DNA of 64,000 nucleotides from Tillus elongatus (GCA_964006375.1 OZ023267.1:24114739-24178738); one strand, 5' to 3'; positions 22,975-37,300 are shown, counted from the stretch's first letter. Translations and numbers: made by a program. Notes: generated from the letters alone by a model not told the origin.

Positions 22975-24413
22975 ATTTCAACAACACACCACGGGGGCTT
23001 ACAGCCTAAATACTATCGTACCATGGGTGTCAACAAGGAGGAAAGAGGCAACTTGTTAATTCTGGACTTGAAGGTTTGGGGGTTTGGAGGAGAAGGAAAA
23101 ACATGTGCCGGCAAGGAATTCCACAATTTGGAAGTCCTCGGGACAAAAGATCGGGCATAACAAGATGTTCTACGTCTGGTTACCTGGACAGTAAACGGGT
23201 GCATTCGCTCTGTTCCCCTGGTGGATCTGTTGGAGGCAGCAGGTGCAGGAACTATGGAAGAAATCTCTTCTGAGCAGTGCCGGTGCATATATCTATAGGA
23301 GATAGAGGGGGGGGGGGGTCAAGAACATCACGTCGGTGGGCAAGGGCTGGCAGCCTTTGGGTGAGGGTAGGGTCACCGATGAGACGTATAGCTCTCTTCT
23401 GAATGGAGTCCAGCGTAGAAGCGGCAGCGGCACCCCAGATGTTGGGGCAGTATTCGAGGTTTGGCCTTATTTGTGAAGTATATAAGGTATAGAGATTAGC
23501 TGGTGAAAAGTATTTGCGAGCCCGGAAGAGGAAACCTAATTTCTTAGCAGCCGCTTCTGCAATTGATGTGACATGTTGGTGCAAATTGAGATTTCGATCC
23601 ACAGAAATGCCAACCAGTTAAAAGGACTCATTACTTTGAATAACTTGGTTGTTCATTGTGATGGGTCTAGGGCTGGTGTATCTCCTATGAGATAGAAAGC
23701 GAGACTGAGATTTGGTGGATTTGAATTGTACAAGATTTCTACTTCCCCAGTCTAATATTTTTTGAAGATCCACAGAGACAGAACCCCCCATGAGTCTGCG
23801 ATCCTCATCTAACTGGGCTAAAGAGACAGGCTTGGAATATTGTATATTTGAGTGGAGGGTGCTGTCGTCCGCGTAACTGTGAACTGGGTTGGATGTGCTA
23901 GAGAGGAGGTGATTGATGTGGAGAAGAAACAAAGTAGGGGCTAAATCTGAACCTTGAGGAACTCCTGCATTAATTGGATACAGTTTAGAGGAATGGCCAT
24001 CCACGACAACAGACATGCTCCGGTTGGAGAGGAAATTTGCTGTCCAGGTACAGAGTTTTGGTGGTAGGCCATAGGCCGGAAGTTTATTAAGCAGCGCTAC
24101 GTGGCAGACCTGGTCGAATGCTTTGGATATGTCTAGAGCGACAATTTGGGATTCACCGTGTAGTTCCATAGACTTGTTCCAAGAACGGGAAAGGAGGTAG
24201 GCACTTGATCTGCGCTGACGGAATCCATACTGCCTGTCGTGGATTAGACTGTGTTTTACAAGAAATTTGAGTAATTCGGTGTTTATATACTTTTCCATCA
24301 CTTTAGAAACGACTGAGAGGAGAGAAATAGGCCTGTAGTTGCTAGGAAGCGCTTTGGATCCTAGGCAAACTTTAAATTTTGACGCTCCAAATGAGATCAT
24401 TTCTTTTGCCATT
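22975..24413 (-). pseudogene. CR1/L2-like LINE, near-continuous reverse transcriptase
   Basis: On the minus strand the reading enters at SNYRPISLLSVVSKVMEKYI, continues with YGFRQRRSS and ALDISKAFDQ, then GVPQGSDLAPTLFLLHINHL and HSYADDSTLHS. An in-frame TAA at 23,618 separates it from GISVDRNLNLHQH onward, which stays in the same frame, so a single stop breaks about 380 codons. The C-terminal part (RLIGDPTLTQRLPALAHRRD) is followed by a frameshift at a 13-bp G run (23,308-23,320). The 3' tail, on the + strand TTTTTTATATTTCAAC, is at 22,975. The 5' end is truncated at about 24,413. Sister of 4,082-5,442. Confidence 0.88.
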
Positions 24414-24879
24414 CGTCTTTCCGTCGGATACTGCAGTTACCGCGTTCATTTACAATAATTGTATATCAAATAATTTAAAGTTTTTTTTAAATTTCCAACC
24501 AGAAGTCTAATATTTAAAACCCACATCTTAGCTGGGCACCTGTATATAAGTTTCCTTTGTGTTTTGCAACTTTTATTCACCGTTTAACATCAGTTTAAAG
24601 GAAAACCTGTTGATAAAAATTCGCTACCACAACGCACTTGGTATATTATTGCATTGTATTATCTTCTGAGACTATCTGCGGTTGTATTACTCGAGTAAAA
24701 AATGTATTTATGCCAAAAGTGTTCTGCGATTTGCTGTTTTCAGACCATAAGAATTATTTCTTCCAAAATTGTCAAAATGATTTTTCTAACCTAACTTTTC
24801 TTTCATAATTGTACCTATAAAATTACCTTGGTGTTTAAATCTATATCACACTTTCCCTCTTCATGTGTCCTTGGATGCT
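24414..24879. other. No gene; one GCAGCAAG-family terminus
   Basis: 24,612-24,642 reads AAAAATTCGCTACCACAACG plus CACTTGG, a minus-orientation terminus of the dispersed family. The rest is unassigned. Confidence 0.4.
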
Positions 24880-25420
24880 ACGTCGTGACTTGGATGCCGG
24901 GCTCCCGAAAAAATGGCTGTGAATGTCATTCAACCCATTTGGCGGCAACACTGCCGAACCATACTCATGATCCGCCGCCTTCCTGCAACCCCAAATACAG
25001 CAGTAATCGTCCCCCCAGTTTCCCGCACTCTCATCCAGGGTGCCGGTGTTTGACTCAGGGCCGGTGGTGATGCACCCGGTAGACCGACGCCGCTGATTCA
25101 TAGCGACGCGCTGCAACGGATTGAATAAATAACGGGCGCGTTCGATGCCCTTCGCCTTCAGAGCGCCTTCCTGCGGAGTCGACGGCGTCGGCACATTGCC
25201 CTTAGAGCAGTCTCTCCTTGTTTCCTCACTCTCGCACGCACAGTCGTTACGTGTTTTCCACCGGCGGTGGTAGTTGTTTACCCGGTGCTCATCACTCTAC
25301 ACGTTCTTTGTTTTGTTATTGAAAGTTTCTGCATTGTTTGTTGTTAGCTGTGTGCAGTTGTTGATCGATATGTGATATTGTGGTGTTTGTTGATAATAAC
25401 TAAATCATTTTGGTGAAAGT
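24880..25420 (+). promoter_or_regulatory. GC/CpG-rich unique stretch, candidate brat promoter and non-coding first exon
   Basis: Between AT-rich repeats this stretch is conspicuously GC- and CpG-rich and shows no transposon signature. It lies 3.5 kb upstream of the brat exon and on the side where a non-coding first exon is required. ACAGTC at 25,240-25,245 resembles an arthropod initiator (A at 25,242), with GGTAGT at +28, a five-of-six match to a DPE. A possible weak splice donor, TTG|GTGAAA, lies near 25,411. A 117-codon minus-strand frame across it (24,841-25,194) has no recognisable domain. The assignment is inference from position and composition only. Confidence 0.3.
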
Positions 25421-26207
25421 TTCTGAATGTTAAGACGTTCCTGCAAAAATTATAGGAGAGATAAAGAAAATTATCTATAGAACGGACTTTTCTTCGTGAT
25501 ATCGCATCTAGTGCGAGAAAGCTGTTGGATCATTCAATGATGTATTGGGACGTTCGCTTCGAAATACTTGTTGGTAATACAGACATTTTGTTATCTTTTC
25601 AAGAATCTCAAATTTCGATAACTTTTCCCTTTACCTTTGGAAACATCCACTTTTCTGTAATTTTTTTAATTATTCATTTGTGTTGCATAAAGTTGCGAAA
25701 TTATTATAGAAAGTGTTTGGTAGAATAGTACATGTTTTAACTAGAGATAAAACATGCCCATGCAAGGCAAAAATGGACAGAATTTTTTCGGGCTAAAACT
25801 AGCAAAAATAATGGCATTCGAAACACAAAGATTTTTTGCTGAACTTGACAACACTGTTTTGCACCTGCACACCAATAAAATATAAATATATTCCAAAAAA
25901 TCCGGACACAGCAAGACCGTTATGGTAGCGAAATTTCACAAAATGTCAAAATAGCATTTTTATTTTCTGAGATATATTTGTTTTTAAGCTGATCCGATTG
26001 GGCGGGCTAACAAATTCGTTCAAGCTAATTACAATAAAAAAAACAAAGACGCGTGTCAGATTTGGTTTAAATCGGTTAATTATTTTTTGGTATTAATAGG
26101 TTGTTAAATAAGGGTTCTAGTGGTGGTTAAGCAAATAATTGTATTTTTTTATATATAGAAAACTGCAGATATATAGAAATTTTACGTGACAATACTCTAA
26201 AAAAGTA
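25421..26207. other. No gene; presumed brat 5' intron
   Basis: AT-rich; the 67-codon ORF at 25,525-25,728 has no recognisable feature. The place in the brat intron is inferred. Confidence 0.35.
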
Positions 26208-26392
26208 TGTACGCAGCAAGTGCGTTATAGAAGTGAATTTTCATAAAAATGTTTTTAATAGCAAATGCGAGCAGTCATCAATCTGATTACCGGTATAGCC
26301 TATGCAGTAGAAACAATGTACTATATTAGCTAGCCAACAAACCTTACGTTAATAGCAAATTGAGTTATTGAAATTTGAAGGATTTAATGAAA

Positions 26393-28202
<1,810 letters not shown>

Positions 28203-28411
28203 TTTCTAATTTTTAATCACCAAAATTTTCTGTTAACCTAGAAATTTATATTTTGGTATGTAACAGTGTTTATAAAAGCAAAATGTGCACCAAATTTCAT
28301 CAAACTAAGGTGATTTTTTTCGGAGATGCAATTTTTGTTTGAAAAACCATAACGCATTTGCTGCGTCCAGGCTTAGATTTGCTACCGCAATGCACTAGCT
28401 ACGTCCAGGCC

Positions 28412-28845
28412 TTTTATTTTTTTATTACTCCTTTTTATCTGATTACTTTTGTTGCTGTGTTTTTAATGTGTGCATTTTATTTAATTTTATATCATTTAAA
28501 CCAGCTTCTCGCCATTAAACGGCAAATGCCCAGCTTCAGAAAGCTCGATTAATCATTTGACGGCCATTAGTTAATCAAGGCTTAATACAACCAATCACGG
28601 CTTCAAGATATTTGGTTGTCGTGGCAAAAACCCGAGTCATTGTCTGTGACTGATCGTCTGAAGCCTTGTTTAACTAACCGCCCGTTAAATATTTAATGGA
28701 GCCTTTTGAAACTGGGCATTATTGTTAAAATGTAGTATTTAATAAATAAAAATAATGAAATATTGATATAATACTTTTTTAACAACAAAAACATTATTTG
28801 GTAATAAGTATTTATATTTCAAGAACATGTAATTGATTATTGTTT
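28412..28845. other. End of presumed brat intron
   Basis: No repeat recognised. The stretch 28,495-28,730 has a weak inverted repeat around GCCATTAA/TTAATGG motifs. No coding signal. Confidence 0.35.
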
Positions 28846-28880
28846 TCTCTTTTTGTTTCAGGGATGACGGGTAATTGAAG
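28846..28880 (+). promoter_or_regulatory. brat: 3' splice site and short 5' UTR with four-codon uORF of brat
   Basis: A pyrimidine tract runs into TTTGTTTCAG, whose AG is 28,860-28,861, so the coding exon most likely starts at 28,862. Only 19 nt of 5' UTR then precede the brat ATG. Inside them is an upstream ATG (28,864) opening a four-codon ORF that stops with TGA at 28,876-28,878, two bases before the main ATG. This implies at least one upstream non-coding exon. The intron between them would contain the repeats at 25.7-28.8 kb. Confidence 0.7.
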
Positions 28881-31313
28881 ATGGCATCCCCGACTCCTTC
28901 AATTGAATCAATTCCTAGAGCAAACTCAATTGGATCATACGGTGATCACGGTGATTATCTCTCATTGTCGCCTTTAGAAGACTCCCCATTGTCAGTTAGT
29001 GGATCTTCACCCCCAGTCAGTGACTCAGTTGACAGAGACAGCGATCAATCAGAACAAAATTGTCAGTTGTGCAGGGAACCGGTCAGCGATCCCAAACTCC
29101 TCTGTTTCCACACCATCTGCAATCCCTGCTTAGAAAAGAACAAGCAAGTGTGCCCGCGCTGTAACTCAGAATCTCTTGAGGGTATCCTCAGTTCCTTGCT
29201 ACTCTCTCCCGACAGCGAAGTGCAAACGCCTGTTCGGTGCACCGGTTGCAAAAGCAAAAAACTAGACGCAATAGCTCGTTGTGTTGATTGTGCCAATTAT
29301 CTTTGCTCCAATTGCGTGATGGCGCATCAATTTATGCATTGTTTTGAGGGCCACAGGGTCCACAATTTGGGCGACCACAAGGAAGAACCCAAAAACGGTT
29401 TGTCAAATGGTATCATTGCTAACAATGATAAATCCGTCACGACCTGTCTCAGACATAAGGGTGAACTTCTTAAATATTTCTGCCGTACTTGCGCAACTCC
29501 CATATGTAAAGAATGTCTGAGTGTCGACCACCCTGTTGGAATTCATGAATACGAAAACATTAATGATGCTGTTGTCAAACAATTAGAAGCTGTACAACAT
29601 GCAATCGCAGAGGCTAAAGCCAAAGCCACTGACGTAAGAAACATTTTGAAGAACGTAGATCACGCATCGAGTCGTCTTCAAGTGCAATATCATAAAGCCC
29701 AGAACGAAATCAATGACACTTTTATGTTTTATAGATCTATGTTGGAAGAACGGAAGCAGGAAATTTTGAAAGAGTTGGAGAGTGTATTCTCGGCCAAGCA
29801 AATATCTTTAGGAGTTGCAACCCAGAAAGGTCAAGAAACTGTTGAACAAATTTATAAAACATGTGATTTTGTAGAAAGACTGAACAAATATGGAAGTATA
29901 GTTGAGATTTTAATGGTTAGAAAATTGTTGGATAACAAATTGCAAAGTTTATTGAATTACAATATAGATCAAAACATTCAGACAGCTGGAGAACTCGAAT
30001 TTGTCTCCAATTACCAAGCTATACAAGTTGGCGTTCGTAACACCTTTGGGTACGTCAGATCAAATTCCGAAACTGCCGTGGGTCCTAGCAAACAACCCCC
30101 AATAGCCCGACCTACCGGTGGTTCTAGCTCAAGTGGAAGCAGCGTTAACGGTAGCTCAGGAAGTTTGAACGGTGGCATCCATTGTCCGTTCTCGATATCA
30201 AACTCGAGCCAGTCGACTTCTCCATTCGAGTCGAACATCATAAGCAAAAGGTTTAGCAGTGCCAACAGTTTGGGGCCGTTCTCCACAACAATTGGAGACC
30301 TGAACTTAAACGGCATTAATCCATACGAGAAGTGGTCAAATGGTGGTACCGATAGTATTTTCCAGAACGGAAGTACTGATCCGTACTCACTCACCCCTGC
30401 AACTCACACAGATCCCATGTTGGACTACACTTCTAAGCTAATGTCGACCGCAATATTCCCACCAAAGTCACAAATTAAACGTCAGAAGATGATTTACCAT
30501 TGCAAATTTGGCGAGTTTGGTGTTTTGGAAGGTCAGTTCACAGAGCCGAGTGGAGTAGCTGTTAACGCGCAGAACGATATCATTGTGGCAGACACCAACA
30601 ATCACCGCATTCAAATATTCGACAAGGAAGGTCGTTTCAAATTTCAATTTGGTGAATGTGGCAAACGCGACGGGCAGTTATTGTACCCGAATCGTGTGGC
30701 TGTTGTCCGCACCTCCGGTGACATCATTGTAACGGAGAGATCTCCAACACACCAGATACAGATATACAACCAGTACGGACAATTTGTCCGTAAATTTGGC
30801 GCCAACATCTTGCAGCATCCCCGTGGCGTAACCGTAGATAACAAAGGTCGTATTGTCGTGGTAGAGTGCAAAGTGATGCGCGTGATAATCTTCGACCAAA
30901 CTGGATCCGTACTACAGAAGTTTGGTTGCTCAAAGCATCTGGAATTTCCAAACGGCGTAGTAGTGAATGACAAACAGGAAATCTTTATCAGCGACAACCG
31001 CGCCCATTGCGTAAAAGTATTCAGTTACGAGGGAGCCTACTTGAGACAGATTGGTGGTGAAGGGATCACAAATTATCCGATAGGGGTGGGCATCAACGCC
31101 AACGGAGAAATCCTGATCGCCGACAACCACAACAACTTCAACTTGACTATCTTCACCCAAGACGGGCAGCTTGTGTCGGCTTTGGAAAGCAAGGTGAAAC
31201 ATGCACAGTGTTTCGATGTGGCTCTGATGGACGACGGATCCGTGGTCTTGGCCAGCAAGGATTACAGGCTCTACATCTACAGATACGTGCAGGTGCCTCC
31301 CATAGGCCTGTAA
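28881..31313 (+). CDS. brat: Brain tumor (Brat) TRIM-NHL translational repressor
   Basis: An 810-residue protein read from ATG 28,881 (an in-frame TTG at 28,875 lies upstream but ATG has the good context, A at -3 and G at +4) to TAA 31,311-31,313. Domains in order: a serine-rich N-terminus opening MASPTPSIES; a C3HC4 RING-like finger with C61, C64, C75, H77, C80, C83, C91, C94; B-box 1 at about 120-158 (C120, C123, C134, C137, C142, C145); B-box 2 at about 189-222 (C189, H192, C201, C204, C209, C212); a coiled coil at about 230-350; a Ser/Gly-rich linker at about 395-530; and a six-repeat NHL propeller at about 537-805. The NHL half and the block NTFGYVRSNS match Drosophila Brat closely from memory. 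Known role of the family: a cytoplasmic repressor that binds mRNA through the NHL domain, acts with Pumilio and Nanos, and limits neuroblast self-renewal. The whole CDS is one exon, intact and without frameshift. Drosophila Brat lacks a RING; this one keeps it. Confidence 0.97.
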   Translation: MASPTPSIESIPRANSIGSYGDHGDYLSLSPLEDSPLSVSGSSPPVSDSVDRDSDQSEQNCQLCREPVSDPKLLCFHTICNPCLEKNKQVCPRCNSESLEGILSSLLLSPDSEVQTPVRCTGCKSKKLDAIARCVDCANYLCSNCVMAHQFMHCFEGHRVHNLGDHKEEPKNGLSNGIIANNDKSVTTCLRHKGELLKYFCRTCATPICKECLSVDHPVGIHEYENINDAVVKQLEAVQHAIAEAKAKATDVRNILKNVDHASSRLQVQYHKAQNEINDTFMFYRSMLEERKQEILKELESVFSAKQISLGVATQKGQETVEQIYKTCDFVERLNKYGSIVEILMVRKLLDNKLQSLLNYNIDQNIQTAGELEFVSNYQAIQVGVRNTFGYVRSNSETAVGPSKQPPIARPTGGSSSSGSSVNGSSGSLNGGIHCPFSISNSSQSTSPFESNIISKRFSSANSLGPFSTTIGDLNLNGINPYEKWSNGGTDSIFQNGSTDPYSLTPATHTDPMLDYTSKLMSTAIFPPKSQIKRQKMIYHCKFGEFGVLEGQFTEPSGVAVNAQNDIIVADTNNHRIQIFDKEGRFKFQFGECGKRDGQLLYPNRVAVVRTSGDIIVTERSPTHQIQIYNQYGQFVRKFGANILQHPRGVTVDNKGRIVVVECKVMRVIIFDQTGSVLQKFGCSKHLEFPNGVVVNDKQEIFISDNRAHCVKVFSYEGAYLRQIGGEGITNYPIGVGINANGEILIADNHNNFNLTIFTQDGQLVSALESKVKHAQCFDVALMDDGSVVLASKDYRLYIYRYVQVPPIGL

Positions 31314-33627
31314 GCAGCCTGCAGTGACAGGGTCTCCAGCACCCATTCACTACACTTTTTTGTTGACGCATTTTTGAATAAGTGGAGGATGCTGGGTCTG
31401 TTATTTATTGTATTTTTTTATTAGTAACTTTAAAGTTGTCCAAAATTGTAACGATTGCAATCGTCATAGTTTTGTATTGTACTTGACAATGTTGATATTT
31501 TTAATATGTACGATTTTGACAAAGCGAATGACACAGAAAGTCCGCTCCTGAAGGCCGGCCCGCTACCGCGATTGAACGACCAAGTCTATCACTATTTAAA
31601 AAAACAGGGATATTATATTGTATTATTTGACGTTTAGAGATGTTAACCGAGCGTCGCGGTGCCAGGGCCATTGTTGTATTTAAAATATGGATATCAGTTT
31701 CCAATGACATGATCTATTTTAATATGCGTGTATGATGTGAATGTCCTTATTAGTAATAGCGCGTTGTTGTTTGCGGAATGCCGCGTTGTTAGCCACCCTA
31801 GTCAACGGACTTGTCTGTACCGTAGAACCCTCTATATATATTATATACTGTGTGTTGTTTCTCTACGACCACGCTCGTCCGACACGCGTGCCGTGCTTCC
31901 TAAAGCCGCTAATGCCAGCGGTGTTGTTCTCTCTCTCTGTTGTCTCATACTATATTCTCTCTTTTTGTTCTCTGTATTTTTAGTTTTGTTATGTTTATCA
32001 CCATTACGTTAAGTTAGTATTTCGAGTGTACGTTTGGTGCATGCAATATTTCACCATTTTTATTATGATTATTATTATTATTATATTATTGATGTAGTTG
32101 TAGTTAATTTTTCCTTTTTTAATTATTTTTTTGTTGATGCTGCCGATTTTAAGATAACGGTCATGGACATCGTGCATGCGTGTCTTTGATCGATACGCGC
32201 AAGCGTCTTACAAGACTATTTTACTTATAGCATTTAGGAGATGTTGTATTGGATGTTTGACGTGTGGGACAGCGTGAGATCTAACAGACTCCCGCTGTCC
32301 TCACCATCCAGTACCTACCAGTTATGTATTAATTTATGTCTCATTTTTATTTATAATTATATTATTATTGTTATTTTTGACACGAGAGAAAGTACCGAGG
32401 CTGCGCGATCTCAATCCAGTGCCAGTCTCTCGAGGAGCAACCTGCGCAAGGCAATTGCGCACTCTCCCGATGTCACCTCGATAAGTGTTAATACTATATA
32501 TTGTTTTTGGTGTCTTGTTGAGAGTACACTCTATTTTTTCTATTGTTCCTCTGACGGCCTTGAGGAGACATCTCGAGATCCAAGACTGTTTCAATCGCCA
32601 TCGCCGGTTGCTTTTCGCCTATTATATTTGTATTTTTTATTGATGATATTTTTTAAATTTGTTGTTATCAATATTATTATTATATTAGTTTTTAATGGTG
32701 ACACATTGTTCTTAAAATTAAACTTACAATTGTTTTGTTTTCAATTTGATTTTTTCTTTGTTGTAAATGCTTTTTTAATTAATAATACGTTCATCTTTAG
32801 AAGTTTTCAATTTTTTGTTTTTATTTGTGACTGGTGTTTGCATATCCCTTATACCCATATCCCATCTTGAGTGATCACGGCTTCGAGCACGGCACGGCTG
32901 TTGAAACAGCAGCCCTCTTTCTACTGTATTGTACTTTTATACTTAGCACGTAAGTGAAGATATTTTCCCGCGGGAGCAGCTTGTGTAATGTTAAATAAGT
33001 ATTTGGAAGGCCACGTGATGCAACCCTCTTGACACGCGCAATCACCATAATTATAAGAGTGTTACTAGTCATAAGGTTAAGCTTGCGTTTATCATAAATT
33101 GCCCTGTCTGGGTTACATCACAGGCCTCTCGCTCTTTTCATTTGAAAAATGGGATTAAATTAATTGTACTCATATAATATTGCCCAAAAACAGGTAGTGT
33201 GTCATCTGTGAGAAAGGACCACCGTTCCATGTAAGATTTAAAACATAACACGCTATTCAGTTTTAAGAGTGGGAAAGAATTAAGTAAATCCCATTTTTTA
33301 AAAAGTAACTTCTTAATGATATTGAACAATCTTCCTGGGCCCAACTAAGCAAATCCTATAGAGGTAAAATTTAGATATATAGGCATGTGTGATTTTTCGT
33401 ATCATAGTTTTTAGTGTTTATTGAACTGTAGTGTTGTAGTTTTGGGTAAGTTATTAGTACGCAAGTCTCGCTATAGAGGGGCGTGCGCTCTCTGAATTCG
33501 AGGAACTTAGACAGAATATGGTCAGAAAACTCAAGTCGTATGGACGATGTCAGTATGTGATTTTAGCAGCTGCGATTTTCCACTTTCATACATTTCATTA
33601 AATCGTTTTCCTTTCATTATAATTAAA

Positions 33628-34348
33628 CTATAGCTGTGTGAAGAATCGAAATTTCGAACCGAACTCGTAATTCCGAAAATCCGAAGTTCAAACATGATTT
33701 CCCAATGTTACGAAATTCGACCACATCATTTACCAAAATAGTTCGAAGTTCGTTTTTCAAAAACAATACGAAGTTAAACTTCCAGGGTCACTCAGTGTTG
33801 CCAGATGTAGCGGTTTCTAATCTCGTGAAGACCGACGGTCCCGTGAATTCAATAGCGATATTTTAGGGGACTTCCTTCGCGTGTTTTTTTTTATAGTATG
33901 GCAAATTGGCGTGAGATCCATACAACAATCGCAGTATTATATATATTTTTAGTAACCTATAATCATACAATTTTTGTTGTGTAGAAAATAAATTGCAAGT
34001 GGTGAAAATTGCGGAGAAAAGGTTAGCTAGTTTACGTGTTTTTGTTGCTTCAACGTGTAGGAGCACGACCAAACACCAGAATTACAGAAACAATTTTCAC
34101 TCGACCAATCTGAATACAAATTTTTGCTGTAAAAGGGTAGGTATGGGTTTTTTATGCGAAATATCGCTTGATACAACATACCTAAAATGTTATCCAAGCA
34201 CCTGATAGCTACATGGACATGATTGATATTCGACGAGTCCGATTTTATTTCTTAAACAAACTATTTCCTCGAATAACGTTTGAGCGACGACGTTTGCTTG
34301 GGTTTGTTTATAGTTCGGTTCGAGAAAACACGAGTTCGCACAGCCCTA
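33628..34348. mobile_element. hAT-like short element with GGGCTGTGC-type ends
   Basis: The right end reads inward as TAGGGCTGTGCGAACTCG and the left end as TATAGCTGTGTGAA, giving imperfect terminal inverted repeats. Subterminal sequence is full of TTCGAA/GTTCG motifs at both ends (33,650-33,780 and 34,250-34,340). Internal ORFs are short and unrecognised, so it is non-autonomous. I could not fix an 8-bp target duplication. It is the only clear insertion in the brat downstream region. Confidence 0.45.
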
Positions 34349-37300
34349 GTATCACCATTTCTTTAAAACGCATGAAGCTTTCTCAAGGTAACGGTTGTGC
34401 TGTAGTGAACTGTTGATTAATCTGTGTAGTGTTTTGAAAATCACATCTGCTATGGTCATTACTGAAGAGATGTATCAACACACATATATATCAAAACTTT
34501 TCTTAATAGACGTAAACGTTTCTGTCTCGGTTCTGTATTTTTTGTTTTAACAAGTATAAAGCATTTTCGGTAAGACTGATTCAAACTAACAACACATTTC
34601 TTCTGAGAACGAAATTAGTGATACGCAGATGCAATAGTCTCCCGAGGTGCGCGCAAAGTCTGTGTTTGAGGTTAGGCGGTCCACCTCTCTCGGCTACACG
34701 CACAACAAAAGGGGCCGCCACGCCACGGACGCAGAACCACACCTAGGGGTCTGTCACTTGAATATGTTGCGTTTACCTTCATGTCAATTACTCTAGGGAA
34801 CATTACTCTATTATCCTCGTGGAGTGTGTACATATACGTGTAGATTCTCAGTATAACCCGGTAGTTTAAACAGGGCAGTTGTCCCTCCCACACACACCGA
34901 CCTACCAAAACCCAGCCCGAAAGGCCCAACTGCTTTCCCATTGTTGTTTGTACAGTCCTCGTTTCGTGGTAATATCTCTGTATAACAGTTTACATGTAGC
35001 TTACACTTTGCACTACCTTTCCAAGTCCACCATGAAATGGTTCGTTGTTGGCACAACCTGGGATAAATTTTTGTTTTGTTACTTATTTGAGAGACCTAAA
35101 TTGTATCAAGACAATCATTAGAGTGTAATATTCACATATTGTTTAATATTTTTCTTATTTCAGAATTATTACTGTCTAAAATGATTACTTAGTTGTTACA
35201 TCGAAGTTGAAATGAAAAAAAAATTGTTGAAAAAATTTGTTAAATGGAATGAAATAGACTGGATAGCTGTGATTAAAGTATATGACTTTTGTTAATCATT
35301 ATTAGTGTTACTATATTTAAAAAGTTTCAAATATTTTCGATGATAATTTAAAAAGTGGTTAAACTGACTTGTTGATGTTTACAGTATCGGTTAAAGTGCC
35401 ACGTAATTTGGACCTAACAAACGATGTGATCATTTTAAGAATCATATGTAATAAAGGCTACAATTCAAAATAAATGCTTTAGGGAAGGGGTTCCACAGCC
35501 AAAAAGCTGGTGTTATATACGGACCACATATATTTGAACAGAAATATACTGTTGTTTCACAAATATAAAATGAGAGTTTGTTCAACTAACCTGTGCTAAT
35601 ATTTTGAGATATAAAAACATATTTAAAAAAATAAAAATGATTAGTTGCGAAATTCTGTTCCGGAATCAGCCATTATGTAACGTAGTCTAGAATGACAAAT
35701 TTTAATTTAAACTTGAAATAGGATTACTGTTGTTTAACAAACAAATATAGAATGATTTTTTTAACAAAAACTTGTGATAAATAAAGAAATGCAAAACACT
35801 TTGAAAATAAAAAATGTCGGTGTGAAATTCTGCCCCACCATCAAAAATGAGAAATACCGTCTTTGGCCTTGTGATGATTCCTAAATTCTTGTCGACTAAT
35901 AAATAGTTTTTTAATTTCGATTAGTTGTTTCATCAGTGATCGATGCTAATCGTAAGTAGCCTCTGTTAAGGTTCTTCCAATTCTCTGTTATTAATATTTG
36001 ATGTAGAAGTTTTATTGTTGGAAAACTGATTTGTATAGGTACGTTATCATCATTATTGTTTACTAAGCCTCGTGTCGGTTACACAAGCGATTATGTGTAA
36101 AGATATGCCTATTAGATAGATTCCTGCCTTGCTAAATCTAGATTTGCTATTTGCAGGTGCCTTAGATTTTTGTCATAAACACCGCAATTTCAAAAATACC
36201 TAGAGCCTATGTCGAACGCCTGCTACCTGTCATGAAATTCTTGATCGCAAGGCGGTAAATTTACAATAACGATGCTGTGGAACACCCCCCTATTAATGCT
36301 GCTACAAAGTTTTACCACCAGTATAAATAATTACTCCATATCACACATGTTTACTACTTGTAGAATACGTTACCGGTAGAAAGAAAAACTCATATTTTAA
36401 CAATACATTTTGCTTTTGAACTGGTTAATACTGGTGCGAAAATATTCTAATATACATATCTTAGTATCACCGTTTAATTAAGAACGCCCAATTCGATTTC
36501 AAAGTTATTTGCAATGTTTTGAAGAATAATCATTTACTTATCTGGTGAGTAATTTTTAATTATTTAATTTCCCTGAAGATATTTGATGATCGAAGTTATC
36601 GCAGGACCTACTCTTCCAGCATTGGTTTGTTCAAGTTAGATGATCTGAAATGTATCTTAATTAGGTAAAACAAACAAAAGGTAATTTGTTCCAGGTTGTA
36701 GCTTAAATTAATATTAATTCGTGTTAGAGGGTTGATCCACATTCCCCAATCGCACAGTGTCTCTTGTTATTCGCTGCATGAGTTGTTCCAGATTATAACT
36801 TTTTATACATTTTGCTCATGTTGTAGATGATTGTTGTTGTGCACTGTTAATAATAATAATGCGCGCCACGCCGCAAAAGTCCACACTTTGTAGAGCACCC
36901 ATTCCCATTTTATTATTATTGCGCTCGACAGAAAACCTCTTAACAGACTGTGATTATCGGAAATGCCTTCCCTGTTCCCTCAATGTTATTACCTCTTTAA
37001 CCTTCCCCCATTTCCCTTTTCACAACCCCCCAGCACTGATCTGAAAATTCGTTTCTCGCATGCACTCAACGAAACTCTATCTAGAATTGTCGTACTTTGT
37101 CCTTTTTGCAATGGCACAACTAGACTTGACCAGTAGAACGAAACATTATAAGACTCATTTTATACAATGAACTGATAACTCAAAATGAAAAGCCACAACC
37201 TAAGAATTTAATCATAATCAATGCCAAATCAAATCGATAACTCAAAATGTTTTTTATATCACTAGTTTGTTACTCTTAATGTACTATGGAACCAAGTAAT

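Noticed and set aside
24841..25194. 117-codon minus-strand ORF in the GC-rich stretch
   Set aside because: Long only because GC-rich DNA has few stops; no domain, and the stretch is better explained as promoter or first exon.
30011..31371. Several minus-strand ORFs inside the brat exon
   Set aside because: Shadows of the brat coding frame; none has its own domain.
32241..32870. 209-codon ORF downstream of brat
   Set aside because: The composition alternates between very hydrophobic AT-driven runs and short polar pieces. No domain or good start context is seen, and it overlaps the candidate 3' UTR. Treated as chance.
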